Positions 1 to 11,814 of a stretch of DNA of 64,000 bases are shown piece after piece. Each line of letters opens with the position of its first letter. Position 1 is the stretch's first letter. The stretch comes from Sisyra terminalis. Its lineage: Eukaryota > Arthropoda > Insecta > Neuroptera > Sisyridae. The translations under genes and the position numbers were made by a program. The notes under the pieces are model-generated. The model did not search any database. It saw only the letters and a program-made list of their open reading frames with translations, and was not told the origin of the DNA. Location: assembly GCA_958496175.1 (NCBI GenBank), contig OY292279.1, positions 12,276,001 through 12,340,000 on the forward strand. The letters run 5' to 3'.

Positions 1-95
1 TATTGATATAACTAATGGAATTCCAAAATCTACGCTTGTGGTTTAAAGGGGTTTCTATTTATGAGTGTAGATTTAGACCATGAGCGTAACTATAA

Positions 96-245
96 AGGGG
101 TGCTATGATATACTATAGTTCATAAAACATCGTTCATGAAGAACGATGTATCGTAGGTGTTTAAAGTTTTAACTTCGATGTTAAAACATCGATTTTATAA
201 ACAATACATCAATGGTAGAAAAAAAATCGTATCATTTGCATCCCT
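96..245. mobile_element. Short MITE-like element with hAT-type ends
   Basis: About 150 bp bounded by imperfect inverted ends: AGGGGTGCTATGATATAC at the left, and at the right the reverse complement of AGGGATGCAAATGATAC. The interior is made of small overlapping palindromes built on ACATCG/CGATGT. No coding capacity and no convincing target duplication. The right-hand end (ATC..TTTGCATCCCTAT) resembles the sequence at 47360-47382, so the two belong to one dispersed family. Assignment to hAT-derived MITEs is inferred from the end sequence only. Confidence 0.45.
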
Positions 246-800
246 ATTCCCTAGACCAACTTATTTGGGTGTTCTTCCATCCTTTTTACGTATTAAATTG
301 TAAGCCTCTTAGTGAATTGAATAACATCCTCGACGTTAAGGTTCCACTGAATGTTTTTCTGATATATTACCAACCCCTTAAAAATGACCAAAAGATTTTA
401 CTTTGGCATCATCAGATCATTCAAATATTGCTGAGTTTTACCACGTTCCAGAGTTTGACCCTATATGCCCATTTTCGCTACCCGATTATTACTTTTTAAT
501 GTTGAAAATGGTATATTACAATTTTTTTCATCAAAGTATATTGATTTTGAGTTCAAAATTTCAGGAATTTGGACAGTAAATTTTGGTGTATTGAACTAAA
601 AGAAGAATTTATCGAATAAATGTATAATTTTTAATAAAAGATATATATTTTTTTAAATTAAAGTAAAAACCTGGCATTTTTATGCATCATCAAAAAAGAA
701 ATGCCTTTTTGGTATATTTTGATTAAAATCGCTCTTATTACTTACTGAAAACTAGTTCAACTTGTGATTAATGGTAAAAATTTTAAGGTTGAAGAAAAGA
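246..800. other. Unassigned AT-rich sequence
   Basis: No gene or repeat recognised. The open frames here are short, of low complexity, and resemble no protein I know. Confidence 0.5.
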
Positions 801-1223
801 TTAATAGATTTTTTTGGGAAGCAAAACAGTATCCACCTTAAAAAGATTTTTTTTTTACTTAAAATATTATTGGCTTCTATACAAAATTCTAGTATAATAT
901 GCACACAAAATAAAATAAAATAAATCTGTCCCTTAGAGAGGAGTGATCCATCACTCCTCAAAATAATTTTAAAATAATTTAAAAGATCAAAATAATTTCG
1001 GATTTCCATTAAAAGATTTTTTTGGGAAGCAAAACAGTATCTACCTTAAAAATATTTTATTTTATTTAAAATATTATTGCCTTCTATACAAAACTCTAGT
1101 TTAATATGCAATATGCACACAAAATAAAATAAAATAAATCTGTTCCCTTAGTGAGGAGTGATCCTTTACTCCTCAAAATAATTTCAAAATAATTTAAAAG
1201 ATCAAAATAATTTCGGATTTCCA
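801..1223. repeat. Two-copy tandem duplication, unit about 210 bp
   Basis: Units 801-1008 and 1009-1223 share the order TTTTTTTGGGAAGCAAAACAG, a TTCTATACAAAA block, a TAAAATAAAATAAA run, and a stop at ATTTCGGATTTCCA. The first unit contains a perfect 10-bp inverted repeat, GAGGAGTGAT-CC-ATCACTCCTC, at 938-959; the second carries a decayed version. A related stretch lies in the opposite orientation at about 17650-17750, so this is a dispersed repeat as well as a local duplication. Confidence 0.75.
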
Positions 1224-3440
1224 GTTATTTTTTTCCTCATAATTTTTACTGCAAAAAATTAAACGGAAACTTCTCTCTATCTTGGCTAAAATAAAATTTA
1301 TTATATTTTATCACGCGAAATGAAATTTCATTCAAATTTAATACAACCTAAGTGCTACAAGTCAAATATTTGCTAGGACTTTTAAAGTTAATTAAAAATA
1401 TATTTCTTAGGTAGAACCGTAAGACGAGCACATTCAAAGGGGTATATATCCACCCCAATTATACAAAGTGGCAAAAAATCACGTAATCAGGTGAGATGGG
1501 ACAAAAAGGGCTTAATATATTTTCACGCACAATAAATTATTTGCAAAGTTTTTTAAAGGCTTTTTTAACGTTTTCTTTTGTAATATTCTGTAATAATGTT
1601 ACTGCGGGTGAAAAGTGGGTAAATATCTTTTTGTTAACATTGTGTCACTGCTTTAAGGGTGGATTTGCAAACAAATCGTAGTCAGCCAAATGTAGAGCGA
1701 GCGTGAAGCATAAACTTGAAGTGTAAAGCAGAAAGCGTGAAACGTATTACGCGAATAGCCATTAATAGTACATTTATTTATAAAACCAATTCAACTCGTG
1801 AAACTTTTCGACGACAATATCAAGTTTCGAGAAACAAAACCCCAAAAAAAGGGTTTCTTTTTTTTATTCTTGACGTTTTTAATATTCTGCAGGATTTTCT
1901 TGTCCTCGGACACATTCGTCTCGTACGGCTTATTGAAGCTCACACGTACAAATCGAATTTTATGCTTAAGCACAACCGCCCCTATTGAAGTCCACAGTGC
2001 CCAGCTACCCCGAAAACCCCAAGTTTATTCACTCATTCATTCATCCTTTTTGGAGTTGTACGGACATAAGAGAGGAAATTTATTCGGGAAAAGAGGCACA
2101 CAAAAAGACACGTACGCCTATGTATTATATGTTCAATTTTACCGTTCAACAACCGACCGTGCTAATGCAATTGACGGAAACGAGAACAAGTTGAAAAAGG
2201 CCAGACAAAAAATTTCCTCTTGAATTTCAAAGCAAATACATATCAAGCTTTTGAAAAGCTTTCACGTGAAATTGCAGATCTTAAACATTTTTGAATTATT
2301 TATGGAACAAACCGGCGCAAAGCTGGAAACAATTCCAAAAATGAAAGCACAACGACAAGCGTATCAAATCTCGAAAAATTAATTTACTTTTGTTTCAAAA
2401 TAATTTCAATCTCAAAAGTTCTCTACCTAAATCTAAAATAATTACACGACTGGTAATAGGATTTCAAAACCCGGCAGCTATTTGAGCTACCGATGTGATG
2501 TCTTTGTGATATAATTTATAATTTGCAAAAAAAGCATCGGAGTAGGAAATTCTTTTGGCAAATCGGTGATGCTAAAATTAAATTTCTAAAAACGGTCTTT
2601 GAATTTTGTTTTTAATTCTATAAGTGGGACAACAAAATATGGAGCTCAGTTGAAATATGAATTTTCCATCGTTGCAAAGTAAATATTTTTACATTTTATC
2701 ATTTTATTCGGTTTATGATACAAAAGTTTATCCTCATTTTAAAACATTTTGCTTAAACAATATTTATTATTATTTTATTTGAGCATTTTTTAATTCAAAT
2801 GTTATCATTACTTCATTAACATAATTCATCATAACAAAAATTATTTTCATTAATATTATTTTACTGCACTCTTTTTTTTTGTTTTAATTGGCGAAGTTTC
2901 TTGAACCAAAATATTTTTCAACGACCAAAACCCCGCTTTTCCTCTATTTATACCTGAATAATTCTATAGAAAAGCTCATATTTCGGATTTCTCATTACGT
3001 GAACAAAACCTTATGCTTTTTTATTTCTATGGTACCAAGTACCACAGTGTTTAAGATCACATTGATCTTCCCACGATATCTTCAAAATTCTTCGGTTAGC
3101 CCACATTTTAGAGGTCTTAATCCTCTTATTCATTGTTTAAGTGAAGATTTATACTTCCATTCCGATTCGCTAGCTTTGACTATTACCACCCTTTTGAATC
3201 TATAAATAGATCTCCGTTCCCATTCAAAAATAAGTTTCGATTTCTTAGTTAAGTAAAATACATTTTTTGCAATAGTTTTTATAATTTATTGTTTATTATT
3301 TTAATTCCAATAAAGTGATTCTCATAATTAAAAATTTAATCAAATTTAATGGTAACACACATTTTTGAATCTCGTATTAAACCTTTCGCTTTATTCTTGA
3401 AAAAAACTTTGATAAGCTTTAAAATCCTTTGATTAATAAA
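1224..3440. other. Unassigned stretch, with a more complex part at 1680-2230
   Basis: No protein family recognised. 1680-2230 is less AT-rich and non-repetitive, and overlapping frames are open on both strands. None shows a recognisable domain or a convincing pair of splice sites. It could be unique intronic or regulatory DNA. Confidence 0.4.
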
Positions 3441-4185
3441 TAAAGGTTCAATGAATTACGGGAGAAGAGCAGAAGAAAATATGGTCTCAAAAAAATTTCA
3501 GAAAATCAATACGGACTATATTTTCTATTTCAGATATCGTACGCAAGTGATTTTTATGGTGTATGTTCAACAATATGATAAATATAAGAAAAAAAGATTT
3601 CATTCTTAATATTAACAATTTTTTGCTTTTACAGTTGGAACAAATCTGAACCCTCAAAGCTTTAATTATCAATCAAGTAGGGGATTCAAGATATGAGAAT
3701 ACAGTTTGATTTTTTTGAATGAATTTCATTGTACAGTTAGGATAACTATAAAATTAATTTAATGCAAACTTTAATGAATTAAGAAGAAATTTTTACAGAT
3801 TCACGATATTCGATTCCCAATAATTCCAAAAATTTGATCCATATTATAAAGCATTAAGTCAAATTTAATATTAACACAATTTTAAAGTTTATTTAAAATT
3901 TCAATGATAAAGTTTCAATGAATAACGAAAAAAAAGTCGAAGAAAATATGGTTGCCAAAAAAATTTTAGAAAATCAATACTGATAATAATAATAAGTCGA
4001 ATATAAAAAAAAGATTTTCTTTTTAATATGAACATTTTTTAGCTTCTACCGTTGCGACATATCTGAACCCTCAAAGCTTCAATTATCAATGAAAGAGAAG
4101 GGTTCAAGATATGAGAATATCGTTTGATTTTTTTGGAAGAATTTCACTGTACAGTAAGAATAACTATAAAATTAGTTTAGTTAAA
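3440..4185. repeat. Direct duplication of about 270-310 bp, spacing about 470 bp
   Basis: The copies at about 3447-3760 and 3915-4180 share GAAGAAAATATGGT, ATCTGAACCCTCAAAGCTT, TTCAAGATATGAGAATA and AACTATAAAATTA in the same order. They have diverged clearly, including small indels. No coding sequence was recognised in either. This is an old local duplication or two adjacent insertions of one element. Confidence 0.65.
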
Positions 4186-4984
4186 CATTTTACCCAAATT
4201 TTGTGTTATGTATGAAGAAGAAGCTTTTGTTGATTATAATGCAAGGCAATATTAAACCTAATAGAAGAATAGGGTAGAAGAACATATAATAGTTACGGAA
4301 TCAAAAGGCTGGGACAATTAAAAGTGGGAAAGCTTTTTCTAGTCTTCAATTAAATTTCTATGAAAAATAAGTATTTTTAGTCTATTTTTTTCATCTCTCT
4401 TTTATTCACCAGTATAATATTACCACCGAAGAGTAATCTCAGAAGTATTGGCCAGATTTTTTTTATATATCTATATTTTGCTAAGAATATTTTTTTTTAT
4501 TTCCACTTAATTTGCACAATCTGCCTCTTAGCAATAATTGCAATTTGTCGTTTTGTCCTGCTCTTGAATTGGTTGTGTCCACCAACTCAACTCAATATTG
4601 CTGAGAATATAAGCAACACTTTATAAAATAATCAAAGTTTTAATAACCAAAATAGAGAATACAGATTAAGGGATGTTAAAACCAAATTATTTAAAAATTT
4701 TTTGCATCTTTTCTTTAAATTCTAATGTTTTCCAATACTCTCCCAAAATATGAACAGTTTATTAACCATACCGTTTTTTAAGTATCGAAAACAATAAACG
4801 AAATGTACGATTCAAAAATTTAAAATAGGTATCAAAAAATATTGAATTATTTTCTTAATATTTTTTTGTGTATATTAAACGCAAAGTAAAAAAGTCAAAT
4901 AGATACAAAATGAGTTAATCAAATTCTGAAATTCTGTAAGGAATCGATGATGATAAGGATCCATGATTGATAAGGAATCCATTA

Positions 4985-5140
4985 AGACCATTAGTAAAGG
5001 CTTCTAACTTTACGACGCTGGTAGATCTATAGCAGGAATGACGAATCTTTTTAAGGCGTAGGTCAAATTTTGTTAAACTTTTTTTAAAAAGGGAACAATA
5101 TAAGCGTCATGGAAGTGTCTTTCTACAAATATAACAAACA
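4985..5140 (+). pseudogene. Possible Tc1-like transposase N-terminal remnant
   Basis: Read in one frame with two stops, this stretch gives LYDAGRSIAGM, then NLFK, KFC and FKKGTI. That resembles the helix-turn-helix start of Tc1/IS630-type transposases (a YDAG-S-I motif followed by a short recognition helix). The DDE catalytic part is not seen downstream, and no terminal repeats were found. The similarity is short and the frame is broken, so the call is tentative. Confidence 0.3.
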
Positions 5141-6640
5141 AATGGTTACCTAGTCATCGAGGGTAAGTAAAAAAGCTTGCGATTGTCATCAGTATCATCA
5201 GCATCAGACCCACGAGTCTTAGGTTCGCCATCATTGGTCTATTGTAATTAATACTGGGTCAAAGAAATAACCTCTTACGTACTATTTGACTCAACAATGG
5301 CTTAAAGTTATCTTAGTTCTTAAGAGCCACCAGAACACGAGTTAGGAATTAAAATAAAATAATTATTATCCATTAAAATGCATTTGGTGCTCTGCTAAGA
5401 TTTCATGCAAAAGCATTTTTGACCAATTAGACCAAATAACAATACTTGGACATAACAACTTTCTAAGGATGCAGTACACAAAAATTTTGAAAAGAGACCT
5501 CCAGACCGGAGAAAAGGAAAAATAAACAGCTGAAAGAATCCGACATTACTCAGATATTATTTAGTTGTTCATTGTTTCAATAATTTCCTTTATGATGAAG
5601 CAAATACCAATAAATTGTTAAATTTAAATTCATCAAATAGTAAACATTCAATTTTCTAACGTGGAAATTTGTAGAATCCAGAAAATGATTAAACTCCGCG
5701 AAGCGAAAAATTCCCAGTTAGAAATTAAATTATTGTGAAATTACAAAATTTTAAGAGTTCCAACGTTTTTTAGTTATGTTAAAATCTTCCGTTTAATAGA
5801 AAAAAAACCGCTGGTCAAAGCAGTATGAATTTCTTCCCACTTGAAAGCTTTAAAGCTTACTTTTTCTAAATGCCACAAAAAGCTACTGCGATTTTCAAAT
5901 GCACACGTTTTGTTCCTGTGGGTGTTTTTTTTCTTTATTTTATTTCGTCACGAAAAATCTCTTAAAAACAAGAACAATCAAGACCCATCTGGACCATAGA
6001 TCTATTCCGAGATAGATGCAGTACAATTACGGTGAAAAACTCGACAAAGACAAATGAAAATTGGAAAAGCGGGACAATGTCGAAAAGCGTAACAAACCCT
6101 CCAAACGGGTAATATATATTAATAATTGTCACGAGAGGTTGATAAATTATGTTTAAGTCAGACAGAGTTACACTTAGATTTTTCGTGAAAAATTCAGACT
6201 ATCTAACAATTTAATCTCTAAACATTAATAGTAATCAACCCTTGTTATGCTAAACCGCCGCGCCACCGACCATCCCCATCTGATATAATACCGTGCATTA
6301 TTGCATATGCATCATCGCCGAACGGATATTTTGATTTATGTATGTGCATCATTACATAATATATGCTCATACACCCTCGATAACCTCGTTTGCGCATAAA
6401 GCTCCCTTTAGTTAGAGATTATTCAACATTTACTTAATAAATGCAAATAAAACGTTTACATTTATTTGAACAAGTTATGTATATTTAATGTTAAATAATT
6501 GTTCGATAAGTGGACATTACGATAATTAAAAAAAAATGACAAAAACTATTTCTTAATTTCTCTTTTAGTTTCATTTGCAACAAAGATTTTTATTTTTAAC
6601 ACTGAAAAATATTTTTTTTATTTTTGAGTCACAATTATTA
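5141..6640. other. Unassigned AT-rich sequence
   Basis: No gene recognised. 6240-6420 is slightly less AT-rich, with several ATGCA-type words, but nothing defines it. Confidence 0.4.
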
Positions 6641-6654
6641 GATAAATGAATAAT

Positions 6655-6735
6655 AATATATGTCATATGACTCAATTTCTTCTTTTTTACGACGTGTTTT
6701 AACAGATTTGGCTGTCATCATGAGGCTATGATTAT
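6655..6735 (-). repeat. Left outer hammerhead-like motif (family a, decayed)
   Basis: On the minus strand this reads CTCATGA, ACAG..CTGT, AAAAC, ACGTCGTAA. It is the family-a hammerhead-like motif with core mutations (CTGATGA to CTCATGA, GAAAC to AAAAC). It is inverted relative to the copy at 8634-8680, with matching flank further out (CTCAATTTCTTCTTT on this strand). The two together bracket the foldback element between them. Confidence 0.55.
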
Positions 6736-7614
6736 TTTGTCAGTTGTAAACAAATTTCATATATTTAAATTAGACTGGCCCAAAAAAATCGACTATTTTT
6801 TTTTTTTTTGAAAAGTATATTGAAAATATTGTTCAAGGTGACAAAAAAAAATATCGGGAAGGTTTGAGCCCTTAATATTAATATTAAGAGATCTATCATC
6901 TTTAATTTCGATTTTTTATTTGGGCTTTCATTTTTGAGTCAATGCTGTCAAACTATCAAGGTAACAAAAAATTCATCTGCCCATATATTTATAGAAAATT
7001 ATATTCCCTACAAATAACTTTTATTTGAAAAATTTTGCCAGACACGCCGTTTCCGAATAATCAAGCTTTAAATATTGATATAATTTTAAGATTTATCTTC
7101 TTTATTTTGGAATTTTGTAACTAACGAACAAATAAATATAGAGAAATGTACAATATAGATTCTTAGAGGGAATTTAATGCTCTACAAAAAAGGGCTTCTT
7201 AATGATTTTACATATAATCACTCTTTCAAAATTGGTTTAAAAAGAAAAAAACAATAGTTTAATTTTTCCTTCAATTTTGATTGTGAATAACTTCTCAAAA
7301 AGTGATTTTATGTAAAAACGTTAAGAGGCCTTTTTTGTAGAGCATTAAATTCCCTTTAAGAATCTATATTGTACATTTCTCTATATATTTATTTGTTCGT
7401 TAGTTACAAAATTCCAAAATAAAGAAGATAAATCTTAAAATTATATCAATATTTAAAGCTTGATTATTCGGAAACGGCGTGTCTGGCGAAATTTTTCAAA
7501 GAAACGTTATTTGTAGGGAATTTAATTTTCTTTAAATATATGTGCAGATAAATTTTTGCACGGAAAAATTTGCAAAATGTTTATAGAAAATTAAATTTCC
7601 TACAAAAAATGTCT

Positions 7615-7764
7615 TAATGGATAATAATATATATATGTCTTTGAGATTCAATTAAAAAAATACTTTATTACGATTATTATTATTATTACATTATTACCTG
7701 ATGATGACAGTCAAAAACTGTTGAAACGCGTCGTAATAAAGTAATTTTTTAATTGAATCTCAAA

Positions 7765-7813
<49 letters not shown>

Positions 7814-7830
7814 ATCCATTAATTTATTGT
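7615..7830 (+). mobile_element. Hairpin element with an intact-looking hammerhead-like motif (family a)
   Basis: The motif is at 7691-7739: TTATTAC, CTGATGA, T, GACAGT-caaaa-ACTGTT, GAAAC, GCGTC, GTAATAA. TTATTAC and GTAATAA pair perfectly (stem I, 7 bp). ACAGT/ACTGT pair (stem II). GAAAC, the short ACGCGT stem III and the GTC site all match a type I hammerhead; cleavage would follow position 7732. One extra T precedes stem II. Flanking arms (GACATATATA.., AATTGAATCTCAAAGAC) are mirrored at 7615-7672. The right arm ends in a long TA microsatellite. Confidence 0.6.
7770..7810. repeat. TA microsatellite
   Basis: Uninterrupted (TA)n of about 40 bp inside the right arm of the hairpin element. 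Confidence 0.95.
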
Positions 7831-8633
7831 AATTCAGAAATAAATAAAATACTTATCAATGTTAAAAAAAAATTTTTCTTTGAAAATTTTTGCCTGGCAC
7901 ACCGTTTCCTAATAAACAAGCTTTAAACATTGATATAATTTTTAAATTTATCTTCTTTATATTGGAATTTTGTAACTAACGAACAAATAAATATATAGAA
8001 ATAAACAATATAGATTCTTGAAGGAAATTTAATGTTCTACAAAAAAGATTTCTTAACGTTTTTACATAAAATCACTTTTTTGAAAGTTATTCACAATTAA
8101 AGTTGAAGGAAAAATTAAATTATTGTTTTTTTCGTTGTTGAATTAATTTTGAAAGAGTGATTTTATGTGCAACGTTAAGAGACCTTTTTTGTTGAGCATT
8201 AAACTCCCTTCAAGAATCTAAATTGTTTATTTCTATATATTTATTTGTTCGTTAGTTACAAATGCCCAAAATAAAGATGATAAATCTAAAAATTATATCA
8301 ATTTTTTAAGCTTGATTATTTGGAAACGGCGTGTCTGGTAAAATTTTTAAAGATACGTTTTTTGTAGGGAATTCAATTTTCAATAAATATATGTGCAGAT
8401 GATTTTTTTCAGCTTGATAGTTTGACAGCATTGACGCAAAAATGAAAGCAAAAATAAAAAATCGAAATTAAAAATTATAAATCTCTAAATATTAATATTA
8501 AGGGCTCAAACCTTCCCGATATTTTTTTTTTTTGTCACTTTTAACAATATTTTCGATATACATTTCAAAAAAAAAAAAAATAATCGATGTTTTTGGCCGC
8601 GTTTAGTTTATATATATATATATATTCATATGT

Positions 8634-8680
8634 CATTACTTGATGATTACAGCCAAAAACTGTTGAAACGCGTCGTAATA
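8634..8680 (+). repeat. Right outer hammerhead-like motif (family a)
   Basis: ATTAC, TTGATGA, TTACAG-ccaaaaa-CTGTT, GAAAC, GCGTC, GTAAT. Stem I (ATTAC/GTAAT) and stem II (ACAG/CTGT) pair. The core has TTGATGA in place of CTGATGA. It forms an inverted pair with 6655-6735 around the foldback element; the downstream flank AAGAAGAAATTGAGTCATA is shared with the left copy. Confidence 0.6.
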
Positions 8681-8927
8681 AAGAAGAAATTGAGTCATAG
8701 GACATACATTATAATTCATTAATTTTTAAGAAATTTTTATATTAACTTTTTTTTCTAAATCGCCATCAAATAGTGGTAATCAAAACGATAATTTTTGTTG
8801 AGCTTTTAATGTAATATTTACGGAGTTTAAAATTTAAATGGTACTTCTGAAACTATTGTAACGATTTTGCCTCTAATACTTTTAAGCTTTCGTTGACAAA
8901 AATTAGTGAAATATAATTTGTACGTAC

Positions 8928-9031
8928 CTTAAATCCGCGTAAATTTTCGACGACACAGGCGAGTAAGGCATCACGTCCAATGGTGACGGTGACGTTGGGA
9001 ATATTTTCGGCAAACCGCGGAAATGTTAATT
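8928..9031 (-). CDS. Internal exon of a DIP/lachesin-like Ig-domain cell-surface protein
   Basis: This 104-bp exon starts after a strong acceptor (pyrimidine-rich TTATTATTCTGTTGCAG) and ends at AAG followed by the donor GTACGTA. It enters in phase 1 and leaves in phase 0. The 34 whole codons encode the start of a first Ig domain, with FAENIPNVTV, then GRDALLACVV, and GFK at the donor. This is the signature of insect Dpr-interacting proteins and lachesin-like proteins, GPI-anchored or secreted neuronal surface molecules that bind Dpr partners. The Cys is the first of the Ig disulfide. The partner Cys and the W-x-M-C segment belong in the next exon, which is not in the window and should lie below position 1. 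Base composition is visibly less AT-rich than the surroundings. The open frame continues upstream to a Met at 9122, but the splice acceptor makes that extension intronic. Which DIP paralogue it is cannot be said. Confidence 0.88.
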
Positions 9032-10370
9032 CTGCAACAGAATAATAAGCAAATGAGAGACATGACCACAGGCAACATCTCAACATCCCATTCCTTGGCC
9101 AACCACCCCTTGGAGATCTCATTCACACATATATCTGTCGTGGACAAGTCCTGTTAAATGAGCTCACACCTGAATTATCCTTTTAGATTCGGACTCCTGG
9201 CTGAAACCACTTCTGTTACGGTTGACATTTCAACAGCCAGCAACCGAATCGCTCCCAACTCTTCCTATTATTATCCGAAACATAAACCAGACTGAACAAC
9301 ATCTAACTAACAAACCTAGAAAATTAATTACTCTGCACCACAAATTTTAACACTTCTTCTTTATTACTGTTTTACATATCTCGTTACTTCTAATTTTGTA
9401 ATCAAACTGTTCTAATTAAAGTTTTCCATTTAATAGTTGCACCAGATTTTATTTCTAATATTACAATGCATTTCCAACCGCCAATTTCATACCATATATA
9501 TGAAGATTAATTTTTCATGACGAAAAAAATAACTTTAGTGATTTCAAATAAACTTTGGCATTAAAAATTTAAAATACATTTCCTATTTGCAAAATAATGA
9601 TAGATAAATAATAAAATATTGTTTTATAAATAGATCTGTATCAGCATTTATTTAATTATTTACTTTTCAAATGATGTCATTAAATTGAACACAGATTTAA
9701 ATTAATGTGATATAGTTCCACCCATTCAATATAGCACATATTGCCTCAATTCTGAGTAAAAAGTTTCAACTGTATTCTGATTAACCGCTGAGGTTTTAAT
9801 TGGTTGAGGTAATAAATTAAAATAAATTCACAGAGTTCAAAGTTGAAAATCATTTTGATGACATTATCGAATGAGAATTCAATTTTTATTATTTCATCGT
9901 TCATGTATTGTAGGTAATTGGATTATAAATGTTTATCAAATTACAACAAAATTTTATAGTTTTTTTTTTACCAGTGGTAAAGTTAATTGAATTGAAAGTT
10001 GAAAAACACATCAAAAATATTTTAACACATTTTGAATTATAAACTTAATAACGGATTGGTAAATTATCTGAGGGCACTTTAGTGCCCTTGTCAGGGCAAG
10101 CCAAGAAACAATGCATACTTTTCCTCGAAGGATTTCATATTTAGGCCTTTACATCTTAAACCATATCTCAAGAGTTTATAAAAAAGTTAAATATAGTTAT
10201 AAAATAGTCAATATTTTAGAAGTCCAATGTTTATAATTAAGATTTTAGAAACACCTGAAATAAGTCGCGATTTTGTTACCAAAACATCAAAACTTCTAGG
10301 GTACTTCCTGAAGTACTAGAAGACTAAATTTTGACCTAAAATTAAAATGCCAATCATACTTATTTTGGAC
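9032..10370. other. Intronic sequence upstream of the Ig exon
   Basis: 9040-9330 is less AT-rich and non-repetitive, as is usual next to conserved exons. The remainder is AT-rich with nothing recognised. Confidence 0.5.
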
Positions 10371-10372
10371 TA

Positions 10373-10790
10373 GTTGATACTTGCGACTTCGTTTGCGTGG
10401 CGTATGTGATGGTAATATTTTCTTTTTAGATTTGCTGTTTGTTGTGGTATTTGGAATTATACTTTATTTTTATTAATTAATAATTTTATTTTTTTGTATT
10501 TTCCTTAGGACAAACATGTTCATTTCTTAAAAAATATAATTTCAAAGCTTTTAAAAACACATCTAATAATATTTCAATGAAAAATTAGATTATAATTTCA
10601 ATTTAACCGCTGGAATTCCACAGGATTACGATATGTAAACTGCATTTTTTTCCCTAATACATTTGGTGGTATACCTACTGTTAATCGAAATATCCGCAAA
10701 TCAATCAGCGATGCATAGGCAACAAAAATCGTAAAGAACGATAAAATCATTCTTGAAATATGACTCAAAATATATTAAGATGTAAACCGA
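10373..10790 (-). mobile_element. Diverged Helitron fragment, family A, 3' end
   Basis: On the plus strand it begins A|CTAGTTGAT followed by GCGACTTCGTTTGCGTG, the reverse complement of a Helitron 3' end (hairpin, then CTAG before a host T). Further in it shares GGTATACCTACTG and AAATCAATCAGCGATGCATA with the family-A copies at 19331 and 22605. It is strongly diverged and truncated at its 5' side. Confidence 0.6.
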
Positions 10791-11814
10791 ATCCTTGTCT
10801 GCAGGATGATTTGTTGGTAATACATTTTTGAACTTAGCCTCCCGTACTAAATAAAAATGTTCATATTATTAAATGAAAAAACCATCTTCATGTCTACAAA
10901 ATATGACTCTAATACCTAAGGAACTTGTTACATCCCGAATACTTTGAAATGGATTCTTCCGTTATTCTGAATAAGTAAATGGATTTGAAATAATATGACA
11001 TTTTATGGAAAAAGGCTCTATGGTAGAAAAAAATCTGGTTTATTTTATTTTTACAAGGTTGAAACATCAATTCTTTGAAATTAATATAACAATTTTTGTT
11101 ATAGTTGTAAACAACTATTAAATTATTATTGATGATAGCTATGGTATAATATAGGTTAAGGTTTAGTTCCTGTATTAGATGAGATTTATCAACATCAGTC
11201 TTAGATTCTTTTATTATTAAATTTGTGAAATGATTTACTATATTTAAGTATCAAGTTCATTTGGTAGAGTAGTATTGAAGTTCATTCCATGTATTTTCAT
11301 TTTGGCTAACGTAGGTCCACTTTTCTGGTTGATAAATTTATCAATCTTTTAAACAATTATTTTTAAATTTCAATCAATGATTGTCTCCGCATGGAAACGG
11401 AGAAATTTTAACAAAACATAAAAAAATGAGATCGGAATGGCTGAATAATCAAAGAAGTGGGAACGGCTGAAGTATCGTAGAGATTGGAGGTTCATTATGA
11501 CATATTGTTCTGGCAAACTAATCCCAAAGAAAATTAATATTTAAATGGATAAATAATAGTTTTTGGTCTTAAGAAAGGAAAAATTTTTTGAGTGAAAACT
11601 CATGCTACTGCCAAAAGATGGCAAAAGTTAGTCAACCAGAATGGCCAATATATGTATAATTTAATAAAAGATTTATTCACTATACGAAAATTGTCTTTTT
11701 TCACCAAAGACATTCTTTCCTAGCAACTGAAAATGCATTTTTTAGCCATCCTAGTATTATAATAAATCGTTATATCATACCTAACTAATATTAGCTGCAA
11801 AATGCTAATGTTTG
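10791..11814. other. Unassigned AT-rich sequence
   Basis: No gene or repeat family recognised. Confidence 0.4.

Larger units (their letters stand above)
6776..8599. mobile_element. Long foldback element with duplicated palindromic core
   Basis: Both ends carry GGCC followed by a run of A, ATCGA and a T/A tract, in inverted orientation. Inner to that, TCAAACTATCAAGG, CGATATTTTTT/AAAAAATATCGGGAA and TTAATATTAATATTAAG are also mirrored. The core (TTTGTAACTAACGAACAAAT and its complement, centred near 7245) is palindromic and occurs twice, at about 7000-7550 and 7890-8390. The single-core relative at 50855-52284 shows that one core is the normal state. No transposase is encoded. A family-a hammerhead-like element sits between the two cores. 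Confidence 0.8.

Noticed and set aside
1798..2223. A 141-codon plus-strand ORF
   Set aside because: Overlapping frames on both strands are equally open, no domain is visible, and no splice or promoter signal supports it.
8853..9122. An 89-codon minus-strand ORF read as one exon with its own Met
   Set aside because: The splice acceptor at 9032 and donor at 8927 show that only 8928-9031 is exon; the Met and the C-terminal part are intronic.
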